A DNA stretch of 46,817 bases from an uncultured Pseudomonadota bacterium (GTDB lineage: Bacteria; Pseudomonadota; Gammaproteobacteria; Burkholderiales; SG8-39), in assembly GCA_903909415.1 (NCBI GenBank), contig CAIVVS010000309.1, positions 1 to 46,817 on the forward strand. The letters are read 5' to 3'. The notes below the pieces were generated by a model. That model saw only the letters and a list, made by a program, of their open reading frames with translations. It ran no database searches and was not told the DNA's origin. The translations under genes were made by a program, and so were the position numbers. Positions 28,564 through 36,547 of this stretch are shown here, piece after piece; the first letter of the stretch is position 1; every line of letters starts with the position of its first letter.

Positions 28564-29091
28564 TCAGGGCGTCCAGTCCCAAGCCACATCGCGCCAGCGC
28601 ACCGCGCGCAGCGACGCGAGCACCGCTTCGTCCGTGGGCAGGCCCCAGTCGTCCTGGAACCACACCAGCACGGCGGATGAGTAGACCTCGCCGTCGTCGC
28701 GAGCCGGCTTGCCGCTGATGAACTCGGCCATGCAGGTGACCGCGCCGAGCAGGCGTACCGGCTCGCGGTAGTCCAGCGGCCCGTCGCGCTTGCTGCGGCT
28801 GAGCAGGGTGCCGGCGCGCAGTCGGGAGGGAACGATCGCCACCCCCGAAGCCGGACACGGGAACAGCCGCGCCGCGCGCTCCCTCACCTCCTCGACATGC
28901 CGCGCGACGGTGCGCGGATAGCCGGCGAGCAGGCCGGCATAGGTGGCGCATTGGTGCAGCGTGTCCAGGGACACGCTGCGCGCGTCCTCGTCCAGTTGCA
29001 GCGAGAAGCGCGGGGGCATCACGTTCAGCCTCCCGGTGACCTCGCCCAGGTCCTCGAACGGCCAGTCCGGCTCGGCCGGCGCGGTGCTCAC
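28564..29091 (-). CDS. Uncharacterised 175-residue protein
   Basis: I do not recognise a family. The reading frame is open further upstream, but the GTG at 29091 is the best start because it overlaps the stop of a small membrane-peptide gene (GTGA), and the sequence becomes protein-like from there (STAPAEPDWPFEDLGEV). No signal peptide or membrane helix is seen; it is acidic at the start, has LLAGYPRTVARHVEEV in the middle and ends with several tryptophans (VWFQDDWGLP, VRWRDVAWDW). It is probably a cytoplasmic partner of the small peptide. Confidence 0.6.
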   Translation of the reverse strand: MSTAPAEPDWPFEDLGEVTGRLNVMPPRFSLQLDEDARSVSLDTLHQCATYAGLLAGYPRTVARHVEEVRERAARLFPCPASGVAIVPSRLRAGTLLSRSKRDGPLDYREPVRLLGAVTCMAEFISGKPARDDGEVYSSAVLVWFQDDWGLPTDEAVLASLRAVRWRDVAWDWTP

Positions 29092-29177
29092 TCGATCACC
29101 AGCCAGATGACCCAGGCCGCCACCAGCGGCAGGTATTCGATGAAGCCGGCAATGTCGGTGGGGATGTGCAAGGGCAT
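29088..29177 (-). CDS. Putative 29-residue single-helix membrane peptide
   Basis: A 30-codon frame starting at an ATG with GGGAG seven bases upstream and ending in a TGA that overlaps the next gene's GTG. The peptide begins MPLHIPTDIAGFIEYLP and ends with a strongly hydrophobic LVAAWVIWLVIE, enough for one membrane helix. The good ribosome site and four-base overlap are the evidence that it is translated. Function is unknown; it may only couple translation to the downstream gene. Confidence 0.5.
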   Translation of the reverse strand: MPLHIPTDIAGFIEYLPLVAAWVIWLVIE

Positions 29178-29226
29178 GGTCGTGCTCCCGGTGTGTGGAT
29201 GACCGGGACAGTCTGGCGCGCCAGTG

Positions 29227-29340
29227 GCTCACGGCGTGAGCCAGCGTGAATCAGACGCTCACGACGGGAGCCCACGTGAACCGGACGCTCACGACATGAG
29301 CCCGCGTGAACCGGATGCTCAGGACGTAAGCCTGGGCCGG
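29227..29340. repeat. 30-bp imperfect tandem array with a palindromic core
   Basis: Copies at 29227-29256, 29257-29286, 29287-29316 and a partial fourth at 29317-29340. Each begins with a version of GCTCACGACGTGAGCC, an inverted repeat, followed by a CGTGAACCGGAC-type stretch. The array fills the space between the WYL gene stop and the small-peptide gene, 12 bases from the WYL stop. Confidence 0.93.
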
Positions 29341-29352
29341 CGGGCCGCAGCC

Positions 29353-30324
29353 CTAGCGGTACTGCTTCGCCGCCGCCAGCAACTGCGCGCGTACTTCCTC
29401 GCGCAGTTCCATCGGGCCCAGCACCTCGACCTCCGGGCCCCAGCGCAGGATGTCCATCACCAGCTCGCGCGGCTGGTTGTAGGGCAGCTCCAGCAGCCAG
29501 CTGCCGTCCGGCTCCTCGCTGGCCTTCTGCTTCGGGTGCCACTGCTCGGCCGACACCCAGCGCTTCACCGCGGGCGAGAAGCGCAGCGTCGCCCACTCCA
29601 CCTGCCGCCCGGCGAAGATGCCGTAGCCCGAGGACAGGAAGGCGTCCAGCTCCTTCTCCGGCATGTCCTTCGCCTTCTCCTCCAGCAGCACGGCCGACTG
29701 GATCGCATCCAGCGCGAAGCTGCGCAGGTCCCCGCGCAGGTGGCACCAGGCGTCCACGTACCAGTTGCCGCGGTAGAACACCATGCGCTGCGGCGAGATG
29801 TCGCGCTCGGTGGCGACGTCGCTGGAGCGCGCGTGGTAGCTGACGTGCATGCGCCGCCGGCGCAGCGTCGCCCCGGCCACCAGCGAGAAGTACTCGGCGC
29901 TCACCGGCCGCGACGCGATGCGGATGATGCGGATGCGGCGCTCGACTTCCGCCGGGGACTGGTCGTCCGAGGCGAGCATCCCCTGCAGCCGTTCCAGCAG
30001 CGGCGCCACCTGCGGCGCGAGGATGCCCGGCTCCAGGCCCTTGAGCAGGTGCTGCATGGTGAGTAGCGCATGGACTTCGGACGCGTTGAACCACAGCCCG
30101 GGCAGCTCGCTGCGCGATGGCGCGCCGCCCTGCTCGGCGAGGCGATAGCCGCCGGCGTCGCGGTCCCATTCGATCGGCACGTTCATGCGGTCGCGCAGGT
30201 ACTCGATGTCGCGCTTGAAGGTGGCGCGCGAGACCTCCAGCCCCGACAGGAAATCCGCGAGGGGCACCACGCGCCTCTGGCGCAGCAGCTGCTGGATCTT
30301 GTAGAAGCGTTCGGTGCGGTCCAT
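29353..30324 (-). CDS. WYL-domain transcriptional regulator
   Basis: A 323-residue DeoR-like regulator. The N-terminal winged helix (about residues 1-65) has RTERFYKIQQLLRQRRVVPLADF and EVSRATFKRDIEYLRDRM. A WYL ligand domain (about 135-215) has the core RMVFYRGNWYVDAWCHLRGD, followed by a WCX-type C-terminal domain. WYL proteins sense nucleotides, nucleic acids or small acids. Of several nearby ATGs I use 30324, where the helix-turn-helix begins; two ATGs 12-15 bases upstream add only MMAAA-type residues. It is divergent from the thioesterase gene by 78 bases and is its likely regulator. Confidence 0.88.
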   Translation of the reverse strand: MDRTERFYKIQQLLRQRRVVPLADFLSGLEVSRATFKRDIEYLRDRMNVPIEWDRDAGGYRLAEQGGAPSRSELPGLWFNASEVHALLTMQHLLKGLEPGILAPQVAPLLERLQGMLASDDQSPAEVERRIRIIRIASRPVSAEYFSLVAGATLRRRRMHVSYHARSSDVATERDISPQRMVFYRGNWYVDAWCHLRGDLRSFALDAIQSAVLLEEKAKDMPEKELDAFLSSGYGIFAGRQVEWATLRFSPAVKRWVSAEQWHPKQKASEEPDGSWLLELPYNQPRELVMDILRWGPEVEVLGPMELREEVRAQLLAAAKQYR

Positions 30325-30390
30325 GGCTGCGGCCATCATGGCACAGGCCGGCCGCCGCCCTGTGCTGCCGCAGTGCCATACCGGGTGGGC

Positions 30391-30396
30391 TAACAT
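30391..30396 (+). promoter_or_regulatory. -10-like hexamer six bases before the thioesterase start
   Basis: TAACAT, then CGCCCC and ATG. The same spacing is seen before the DUF423 and dehydrogenase genes, with no Shine-Dalgarno in any of them. Confidence 0.4.
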
Positions 30397-30402
30397 CGCC
30401 CC

Positions 30403-31287
30403 ATGAACCAGTCCTTCACGCACCACCACCGCATCCGCTTCGCCGACTGCGACCCGGCCGGCATCGTCTATTTCCCGCGCTACCTGGAAATGGTCAACGA
30501 CCTGACCGAGAACTGGTTCGGCGAGGGCCTGGGCACGGACTTCCACGAGTTCCACCTCGTGCAACGCTACGGCGTGCCGGTGGTGAACACCCGCGTCGAG
30601 TTCACCAAGGCCTGCCGGCTGATGGAGCCGCTGGAGCTGGAGCTGCGCGTGCAGTCGCTGGGCCGCAGCTCGGCGGTGCTGGCGATACGCGGCCACGTGG
30701 GCGGCGAGGAGCGCCTGCGCCTGCGCCACAAGGTGGCGATGATGTCGCTGGATACCTACCGTGCCACGCCCATCCCCGAGGGCCTGCGCGCGCGCATGCA
30801 GGAGTTCCTGGTCGATCCGCCCGCAGCGGCCACGCCCGATCCCGTCACGCATGACGGCCAGGTCCCCGCCTGCGCCTTCCGCGCGCCGCAGCCGCTGCGT
30901 TTCGCGCACTGCGACCCCGCGGGCATCGGCTTCTACCCGCGCTACTTCGACCTGTTCAACGCGGTGATGGAGGACTGGTTCGCGCAGGGCCTGGGCTGCC
31001 CCTGGGGCACGGACTTCATGGGCCCGCGCAACCTGCGCATCCCGGCGCTGGCGATCACGGTGGAGTTCCAGCGCGCCAGCCGCATGGGCGAGCTGCTGGA
31101 CTTCGACCTCTGGGTCACCCGCATGGGCCGCAGCACCCTGGACCTCGCGCTGCAGGTGACGGTGAAGGGCGAACCGCGCCTGCGCGTGGCATGGACGGTC
31201 TGCATGATCGACTTCACCACCTTCAAGTCCACCCCAATCCCGGAGGACTTGAAGACACGAATCCGGAATTTCATGCCCAGCGCCTAA
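30403..31287 (+). CDS. Fused double hot-dog acyl-CoA thioesterase
   Basis: A 294-residue protein made of two 4-hydroxybenzoyl-CoA thioesterase (4HBT) folds in one chain. Domain 1 (about 5-137) has FADCDPAGIVYFPRY with D17 at the catalytic position; domain 2 (about 160-294) has FAHCDPAGIGFYPRY with D171. Both repeat an EFxxAxRxxExLExxLxVxxLGRSS-type second half and a TPIPEGL/TPIPEDL end, so this is an internal duplication. Family enzymes hydrolyse aromatic or short acyl-CoA in the cytoplasm; 4HBT itself is a tetramer of single domains. The domains have diverged, so their substrates may differ. Confidence 0.9.
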   Translation: MNQSFTHHHRIRFADCDPAGIVYFPRYLEMVNDLTENWFGEGLGTDFHEFHLVQRYGVPVVNTRVEFTKACRLMEPLELELRVQSLGRSSAVLAIRGHVGGEERLRLRHKVAMMSLDTYRATPIPEGLRARMQEFLVDPPAAATPDPVTHDGQVPACAFRAPQPLRFAHCDPAGIGFYPRYFDLFNAVMEDWFAQGLGCPWGTDFMGPRNLRIPALAITVEFQRASRMGELLDFDLWVTRMGRSTLDLALQVTVKGEPRLRVAWTVCMIDFTTFKSTPIPEDLKTRIRNFMPSA

Positions 31288-31313
31288 TCTGGCACGGGGC
31301 GAGAGGGGTAACG

Positions 31314-31339
31314 GGGAGAGAGGGCCCTCCCTCTCTCCC
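31314..31339. terminator. Hairpin between convergent genes, possible terminator
   Basis: GGGAGAGAGGG and CCCTCTCTCCC make a perfect 11-bp stem with a CCCT loop. There is no T-run, so it may act as a transcript-end stabiliser or a weak terminator between the thioesterase and Bug genes. Confidence 0.5.
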
Positions 31340-31421
31340 TGTTCGACTAGGGCAGGCGTCCCGAACTACAGAGACGGATATCTAGCCACCCCGTAGCCCA
31401 GGGGGCCTAAACGCGCCGCGT

Positions 31422-32447
31422 TTAGTCCCCCTTGATATTCGCGTCCTTCACCAGCTTCGCCAGCGTGTCGTACTCGGCCTTGTTCCGGCGGCCGAGTTCC
31501 TCGGGCGTGCTCTGGATCACCGACACGCCGTGCTTGGCCATCGCGTCACGCGTCTCCGGCTCCGCCAGGATGGCGCGGAACTCGGCGTTGTACTTGGCCA
31601 CGATGTCCGCCGGCATGCCGGGCGGCCCCCAGGCGGCGAACCAGGCGTCCATGTCGTAGCCGGTCACGCCGTTCTCGTGCAGCGAGGGGATGTCGGGCGT
31701 CAGCGGCGAGCGCTCGCGGCCGGAGCCGCCGAGGATGCGCAGGCGCCCCTCGCGGCTCATGGTGAGCGCCGAGCCCATGGGCAGGAACATGGCCGCGATC
31801 TGGCCGCCGAGCAGGTCGGTGGTGGCCTGCGCCGAGCCCTTGTACGGGATGTGGGTGATGTTGATCCCGGTCTGGAGCTTGAACTTCTCCATGAACAGGT
31901 GATGGTAGGTGCCGTTGCCCGGCGAGCCGTAGTTCACCGAGTTGCCGGCCTTCCTGCCCCAGGCGATGAACTCGCGCACGTTGTTTGCCGGCACCGAGCT
32001 GTGGCAGACCAGCGCGAAGATGTTGCTGCCCACCATGGAGATCGGCGTGAAGCCGTTGACCACGTCGAAGGGCACCTTGAAGAACAGCGGCAGCGTGAGC
32101 GTCGAGGACACGTTGATGCTGATGGTGTGGCCGTCGGGCGCCGACTTGGCCACCGCCTCCATGCCGATCGCGCCGGCCGCGCCGGGGCGGTTCTCGACCA
32201 CGAAGGGCTGGTTCCAGCGTGCCTGCAGCCGCGGCGCGAGCGTGCGCGCGAGGAAGTCGGGCGTGGTGGCCGTGGTCTGCGCGAGGATCACGCGCACCGG
32301 CCGGTTGGAGAGGCCCTGCGCGAAGGACGGCATGGGCAGGGCCATGGCGGCGAGGGCCGCGCCCGCGCCAGTGACGATACGGCGGCGGCGCTGGTTGGGC
32401 TCGGCGTTCAGATCGTAAGCGCCCTCTGACCGTGGGTCGATTGTCAT
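31422..32447 (-). CDS. Bug/TctC family solute-binding protein with Tat-like signal
   Basis: A 341-residue Bug protein. The start at 32447 is set by CAGGAGGAG just upstream. Unlike the other four in the window it begins with a hydrophilic stretch and a run of arginines, QRRRRIVTGAGAALAAMALP (about 20-39), which looks like a twin-arginine signal ending PSFAQ. The RPVRVILAQTTATTPD segment departs from the usual VVPFPPGG loop, so the ligand probably differs from that of the others; HIPYKGSAQ is kept. It is the last gene of the extradiol dioxygenase/decarboxylase operon. Confidence 0.9.
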   Translation of the reverse strand: MTIDPRSEGAYDLNAEPNQRRRRIVTGAGAALAAMALPMPSFAQGLSNRPVRVILAQTTATTPDFLARTLAPRLQARWNQPFVVENRPGAAGAIGMEAVAKSAPDGHTISINVSSTLTLPLFFKVPFDVVNGFTPISMVGSNIFALVCHSSVPANNVREFIAWGRKAGNSVNYGSPGNGTYHHLFMEKFKLQTGINITHIPYKGSAQATTDLLGGQIAAMFLPMGSALTMSREGRLRILGGSGRERSPLTPDIPSLHENGVTGYDMDAWFAAWGPPGMPADIVAKYNAEFRAILAEPETRDAMAKHGVSVIQSTPEELGRRNKAEYDTLAKLVKDANIKGD

Positions 32448-32480
32448 GTCACTCCTCCTGTGGGCCTCCCGGTGCGGGAA

Positions 32481-32506
32481 GGCCTGTGTTGCTGGCCTGT
32501 GTTGCT
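32481..32506. repeat. 13-bp perfect tandem duplication
   Basis: GGCCTGTGTTGCT occurs twice head to tail between the extradiol dioxygenase stop and the Bug start. A short hairpin (GGCCCCG...CGGGGCC, 32528-32547) lies beside it. Confidence 0.9.
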
Positions 32507-32565
32507 GGATGCGGCTTGTCCCTGCCCGGCCCCGTCTGCGCGGGGCCTGCGGCAAAACTATACCT

Positions 32566-33519
32566 TCATGCCGCCCTGGGAACGGCCTTGGGATCCTTGA
32601 ACAATTCGGATGGCTCGATGTCGCCGAAGGCCGGCAGGTTGGACGGCGGCGGGCCTTCCCACATGTCGGTGGTGCGGTGCGTCTTGTCCAGCATGCGCGG
32701 CTGGCGCGCGCCGACCTCGGGGAATTCCTCCATGCCCACGGTGTACTCGACGGTGAAGCCGTCCGGGTCCGCCATGTACTGGAACACGCTGCCCGAGGCC
32801 ATGTGCCGCCCCGGCGCCGGCGCGACCAGCACGCCGGCCTTGGCCATGCGGTTCTTGCCGTACATCAGGTCGTCCATGGATTTGACCGTGAAGGCGATGT
32901 GGAAGAACGCGTTGCGGTCGCTCTTCTGCAGGGCGAAGGAATGGTGGTACGGGTTCGGGAAGCAGCGCATGAAGGCGAAGTAGCGCTCGCCGGTGGGCTC
33001 GTGGCGGAAGTCCGACGTCCGGAAGTTCATCACCTCCGAGTAGAACTTGTGCGGCCCGGGGAACTCGGCCACGCGCATCACCGCGTGCGACAGGTGCGAG
33101 AGGTTCACCGGGTGCGGCAGGAAGGGCTGCGGGCGCGACATCAGGCCGACGAACAGCTCGACCGTGGTGCCTATCGGGTCCACCAGCCGGATGCCCGGGC
33201 CGCAGCGCAGGCGGTAAGACTCTTCCTGCGATATGCGCGCGAAGCGCACGCCGGACTTGGTGAGCCACTCTTCCGCGACCGCCAGCTGCGCCTCGTTCTC
33301 CAGTTCGAAGGCGACGCGCTTGAAGCTCGGCGCCTTGTTCGGCGCGGTGGACTGCACCAGCACCAGGTTGTGGTGGTCGCTGTTGCACGACAGGAAGGCC
33401 TCGCCGTGCTGGTTGGTCTCCACCAGGTCCAGGCCCACCATGTCGCGGTAGAACGCGACCGAGCGGTCCAGGTCCGAGACGTTGAACGCGACGTATCCGA
33501 GTTTCTTGTAGCGCATCAT
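32566..33519 (-). CDS. Type I extradiol ring-cleavage dioxygenase (VOC family)
   Basis: A 317-residue two-domain VOC protein in the BphC pattern that should split a catechol-like ring with O2. The non-haem iron ligands are all in the expected places: H145 (SHLSHAVMRV), H207 (AFFHIAF) and E259 (FTVEY); the assisting H192/H193 (YHHSFAL) and Y248 (FQYMADPDG) are also seen. The N-terminal domain (1-125) keeps the fold but not the metal site, as usual. It starts 12 bases after the decarboxylase-like gene. The last 40 residues extend past the family core. Confidence 0.85.
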   Translation of the reverse strand: MMRYKKLGYVAFNVSDLDRSVAFYRDMVGLDLVETNQHGEAFLSCNSDHHNLVLVQSTAPNKAPSFKRVAFELENEAQLAVAEEWLTKSGVRFARISQEESYRLRCGPGIRLVDPIGTTVELFVGLMSRPQPFLPHPVNLSHLSHAVMRVAEFPGPHKFYSEVMNFRTSDFRHEPTGERYFAFMRCFPNPYHHSFALQKSDRNAFFHIAFTVKSMDDLMYGKNRMAKAGVLVAPAPGRHMASGSVFQYMADPDGFTVEYTVGMEEFPEVGARQPRMLDKTHRTTDMWEGPPPSNLPAFGDIEPSELFKDPKAVPRAA

Positions 33520-33531
33520 GGCTGGCTCACC

Positions 33532-34473
33532 TCATGCCATCTTGTGGAAGATCCGGTCGATGTCGACCGAGCTGACGAAGCCCTGCTTCACCGCGGCGGC
33601 GCAGAACGCGCGCACCACTTGCTCGTTGCGCTGCCAGCCGTAGCCGTTCCAGCCCGGTCCGAGCGCGGCATAGGTGTCGTCCAGCTGCATGTCGGCCAGC
33701 GGCAGGAACTGCGCCGTATGGTGGCCGACCTCGTCATCACCCGCGGCCAGCGCGTCGGCGAACAGCTTGTAGATGCCGGCGGCGAGTTCGGGTTTGGCTT
33801 CCAGCAGCTCGCGCTTGACCGCCAGCACATGGGTCACCGGGATGATGCCGGTAGACTTCACCGTGGCGAGGGCCGACTCGATGGGCTTTTTCGCCAGGTG
33901 GCGGATGTCCTTCAGGTCGCTGGGGCGGCGCGCGAAGATGAAGCAATCGGCCTCCCCCGAGCGCAGCACGTCGGACTGCTTCTTTCCGACCAGGGACCAG
34001 TCGTACTTGAACTGCTCCGGGTAGGGCATGCCGTCGATGCGGTCCTTGCCCAGCGGGCACCAGGTCACGTCGCCCAGGCCCACGCCGGCGGCTTCGAGGA
34101 ACATGCGGTGCCAGATCGCGGCCGTCACCCAGAACTGCGGCACGGCGATGCGCTTGCCCTTGAGCGAACCATGCCCGTCCAGCGGCGCGTCGGCGCGGCA
34201 GAAGGCGTACTGCGACACCAGCTTCTTGGCGAACACCGGCAGTCCGATGAACTTGTCCGCGTTCGGGCTGCCCGGCTCGCAGACCTTGATGTAGGTCGCC
34301 AGCGAGAACTCGCCCGCGTCGAACTCGCCGGCCAGGGTCTTCAGCGTGCACTCGTCGATGGTCTTGGTGACGGTGACGCTGTAGTCGATGCCGGGCGCGG
34401 ACACGGTGCGCTCGATCAGCGGCATGGTGTGCAGGTACTTGGTGGTGCCTATGCGTAGCGGGACGTTGCTCAT
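33532..34473 (-). CDS. 4,5-dihydroxyphthalate decarboxylase-like protein
   Basis: A 313-residue protein with the periplasmic-binding-protein fold but no signal peptide, matching the 4,5-dihydroxyphthalate decarboxylase group. Supporting segments are an N-terminal LRIGTTKYLHTMPLI, AGEFDAGEFSLATYIKV (about 50-66), SLKGKRIAVPQFWVTAAIW (about 103-121) and STGIIPVTHVLAVKRELLEAKPELA. In phthalate pathways this enzyme removes one carboxylate from dihydroxyphthalate before ring cleavage. The neighbouring extradiol dioxygenase and divergent Rieske oxygenase fit such a route. A transport or sensing role cannot be excluded. Confidence 0.75.
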   Translation of the reverse strand: MSNVPLRIGTTKYLHTMPLIERTVSAPGIDYSVTVTKTIDECTLKTLAGEFDAGEFSLATYIKVCEPGSPNADKFIGLPVFAKKLVSQYAFCRADAPLDGHGSLKGKRIAVPQFWVTAAIWHRMFLEAAGVGLGDVTWCPLGKDRIDGMPYPEQFKYDWSLVGKKQSDVLRSGEADCFIFARRPSDLKDIRHLAKKPIESALATVKSTGIIPVTHVLAVKRELLEAKPELAAGIYKLFADALAAGDDEVGHHTAQFLPLADMQLDDTYAALGPGWNGYGWQRNEQVVRAFCAAAVKQGFVSSVDIDRIFHKMA

Positions 34474-34619
34474 TCGGGCCGATCTGCCTGTATGCGTTGC
34501 CGGAACGTTGTGGGGGAAATCTCGGGTCTCATTATGCAGGATTGGAATGCCGTCCTGAACCGGCGGAAGGCGGCCCGCGCGAGCGCCATCACTGGTGCGC
34601 CGCAGCATCCGGGAACGAA

Positions 34620-34646
34620 ATGGCATCGGATGACGCATCCCGCCAT
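34620..34646. promoter_or_regulatory. Nested inverted repeat between divergent aromatic operons
   Basis: GGATG-ACG-CATCC (34628-34640) is nested inside ATGGC (34620-34624) and GCCAT (34642-34646). It lies in the 237-base gap between the decarboxylase-like and Rieske alpha genes, where an IclR-type or other regulator would bind. The two outer arms are slightly off-centre. Confidence 0.4.
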
Positions 34647-34710
34647 ATGGGACAGAATACGGCGTCGACTCAAACGAATACGTAGACCGAACACGAACCG
34701 GGAGCAGTGC

Positions 34711-36009
34711 ATGGATTACGCAGGACTGGTGCGCAACCGGCCGGAGGCGCTGGACTTCCAGGTCAACCGCCGCACGCTGGTGGACCCGGCCATCCTCGAG
34801 GGCGAGTGGCGCCACATCTTCGACACCTGCTGGGTGTACGTGGGCCACGAATCCGAGGTGCGCGAGCCGGGCGACTTCAAGACCCGCACCGTCTGCGGCC
34901 GCCCGCTGATCTTCTGCCGCGACGAGGCCAACGCGCCGCGCGTGTTCCTCAACAGCTGCCGGCATCGCGCCGCGGTGGTGTGCCGCGAGCCCGAGGGCAA
35001 CGCGCGCAGCTACTTCTGCTTCTACCATGGCTGGACCTACGACCGTAACGGCGCGCTGGACGGCGTGCCGGGCGAAGGCTCCTACCCCAAGACCTTCAGC
35101 AAGGCGGACTACGGCCTCGCCTCCCCGCCGCGCGTGGACAGCTACCGCGGCTTCGTGTTCGTGAACTTCGACCCCAGGGCCATGCCGCTGGCGGATTACC
35201 TGGCCGGCGCGAAGGAATACCTCGACCTGATCGTGGACCAGTCGCCCTCCGGGAAGATGGAGGTGATACGCGGGGTGCAGGAGTACGACATCCGCGCCAA
35301 CTGGAAGCTGCTGGTGGAGAACAGCTTCGACGACTACCACCTGATGACCACCCACTCCACCTGGCTGAACTACATGCGCAACTCGGGCCTGGAGATCAAG
35401 CGCCCGGAGCGCGGCCACCTGATGCCCTCGCACGGCGTGGGCAAGGACCTCGGCAACGGCCATGCGGTCATCGACAACGTGAACTTCCGCGGCCGGCCGG
35501 TGGCCAAGTGGATCCCGCTCTACGGCGAGGCGGCGAAACCCGAGATCGAGCGCATCCGCGCCGAGCTGGTGGCGCGGCTGGGCGAGGCGCGCGCCACGCG
35601 CGTGGCCGACACCAACCGCAACCTGGTGATCTTCCCCAACCTGGTGATCAACGACGGCTCGTCGGTGACCATACGCAGCTTCCAGCCGGTGGCGCCGGAC
35701 CACATGAAGGTGCGCGCCTGGGCGCTGGGGCCGGTCGAGGAGTCGCCGCTGGCGCGCTCCATCCGCCTCGACAGCTTCCTCACCTTCTACGGGCCGGGCG
35801 GTTTCGCCACCCCCGACGACGTGGAGGCGCTGGAGTGCGTGCAGGCGGGCCTGGCCACCTGGCGCGAGGTGCCCTGGTCGGTGATGACCCGCGGCATGGA
35901 AAAGCAGGGCGAGCAGCTCAACACCGACGAGCTGCACCTGCGCACCTTCTGGATACAGTGGGACAAGCTGATGCGGGCGAAGCGGGACGCTGATGGAGAG
36001 CGGGCATGA
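34711..36009 (+). CDS. Rieske-type aromatic ring-hydroxylating oxygenase, alpha subunit
   Basis: A 432-residue oxygenase large subunit. The Rieske 2Fe-2S site is C83-x-H85-x17-C103-x2-H106 (CRHRAA...CFYHGW). The catalytic mononuclear iron site shows D207 bridging, then H210 and H215 (ENSFDDYHLMTTH), with the third ligand probably in TPDDVEALE. With O2 and two electrons it would dihydroxylate an aromatic acid. I use the ATG at 34711 with GGGAG upstream; the frame is open 73 codons further but that stretch is not Rieske-like. No ferredoxin or reductase gene is in the window, so electrons must come from elsewhere. Confidence 0.92.
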   Translation: MDYAGLVRNRPEALDFQVNRRTLVDPAILEGEWRHIFDTCWVYVGHESEVREPGDFKTRTVCGRPLIFCRDEANAPRVFLNSCRHRAAVVCREPEGNARSYFCFYHGWTYDRNGALDGVPGEGSYPKTFSKADYGLASPPRVDSYRGFVFVNFDPRAMPLADYLAGAKEYLDLIVDQSPSGKMEVIRGVQEYDIRANWKLLVENSFDDYHLMTTHSTWLNYMRNSGLEIKRPERGHLMPSHGVGKDLGNGHAVIDNVNFRGRPVAKWIPLYGEAAKPEIERIRAELVARLGEARATRVADTNRNLVIFPNLVINDGSSVTIRSFQPVAPDHMKVRAWALGPVEESPLARSIRLDSFLTFYGPGGFATPDDVEALECVQAGLATWREVPWSVMTRGMEKQGEQLNTDELHLRTFWIQWDKLMRAKRDADGERA

Positions 36010-36524
36010 GCGCCTCCCCGATGACAACTGCGCTCACCGCCGCCACGATCACCCGCGCCCAGGTCGAGGACTTCCTGTTCGGGGAAGCCGCGCTGCTGGA
36101 CGAATGGAAGCTGGACGAGTGGCTCACCCTGCTCACCGAGGACGCGACCTACCGCGTGCCGCCGAACGACACGCCCGACGCCGATCCGGCGAGCACGCTG
36201 TTCACCATCGCCGACGACATCCGCCGCATCCGCGAGCGCGTGGTGCGGCTCAAGGACCGCAACGCGCATGCCGAATTCCCACGCTCGCGCACCCGGCGGA
36301 TGATTGCGAACGTGCGCATCACCGAGCGCGGCGCCGACACGGTCCGGGTGGCGGCGAACTTCGTGGTCTACCGCTTCCGGCGCGAGGAAGGCATACGCGA
36401 GTACGTGGGCCACTACCGCCATGTCCTGCGCGTCAGCGAGGGAAAAGTCCTGATCGCCGCGCGCGAGGCGGTGATCGATGCGATGGAACTGGGTAGACTC
36501 GGTTCCGTCAGCTTCATCCTGTAG
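36006..36524 (+). CDS. Aromatic ring-hydroxylating oxygenase, beta subunit
   Basis: A 172-residue SnoaL-like cone-fold subunit that structurally supports the alpha subunit. Typical segments are VEDFLFGEAALLDEWKLDEW (about 21-40), LLTEDATYRVP and RRIRERVVRLKDRNAHAEFPRSRTRR. The start overlaps the alpha stop (ATGA), ensuring equal production. It ends close to the small cNMP-binding gene. Confidence 0.92.
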   Translation: MSASPMTTALTAATITRAQVEDFLFGEAALLDEWKLDEWLTLLTEDATYRVPPNDTPDADPASTLFTIADDIRRIRERVVRLKDRNAHAEFPRSRTRRMIANVRITERGADTVRVAANFVVYRFRREEGIREYVGHYRHVLRVSEGKVLIAAREAVIDAMELGRLGSVSFIL

Positions 36525-36547
36525 CTTCCATCCCCGAGGAGCGCCCC

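Noticed and set aside
34492..34710. 73-codon N-terminal extension of the Rieske alpha subunit
   Set aside because: The stretch is basic, not Rieske-like, and lies where the divergent promoter must be; the ATG at 34711 has its own ribosome site.
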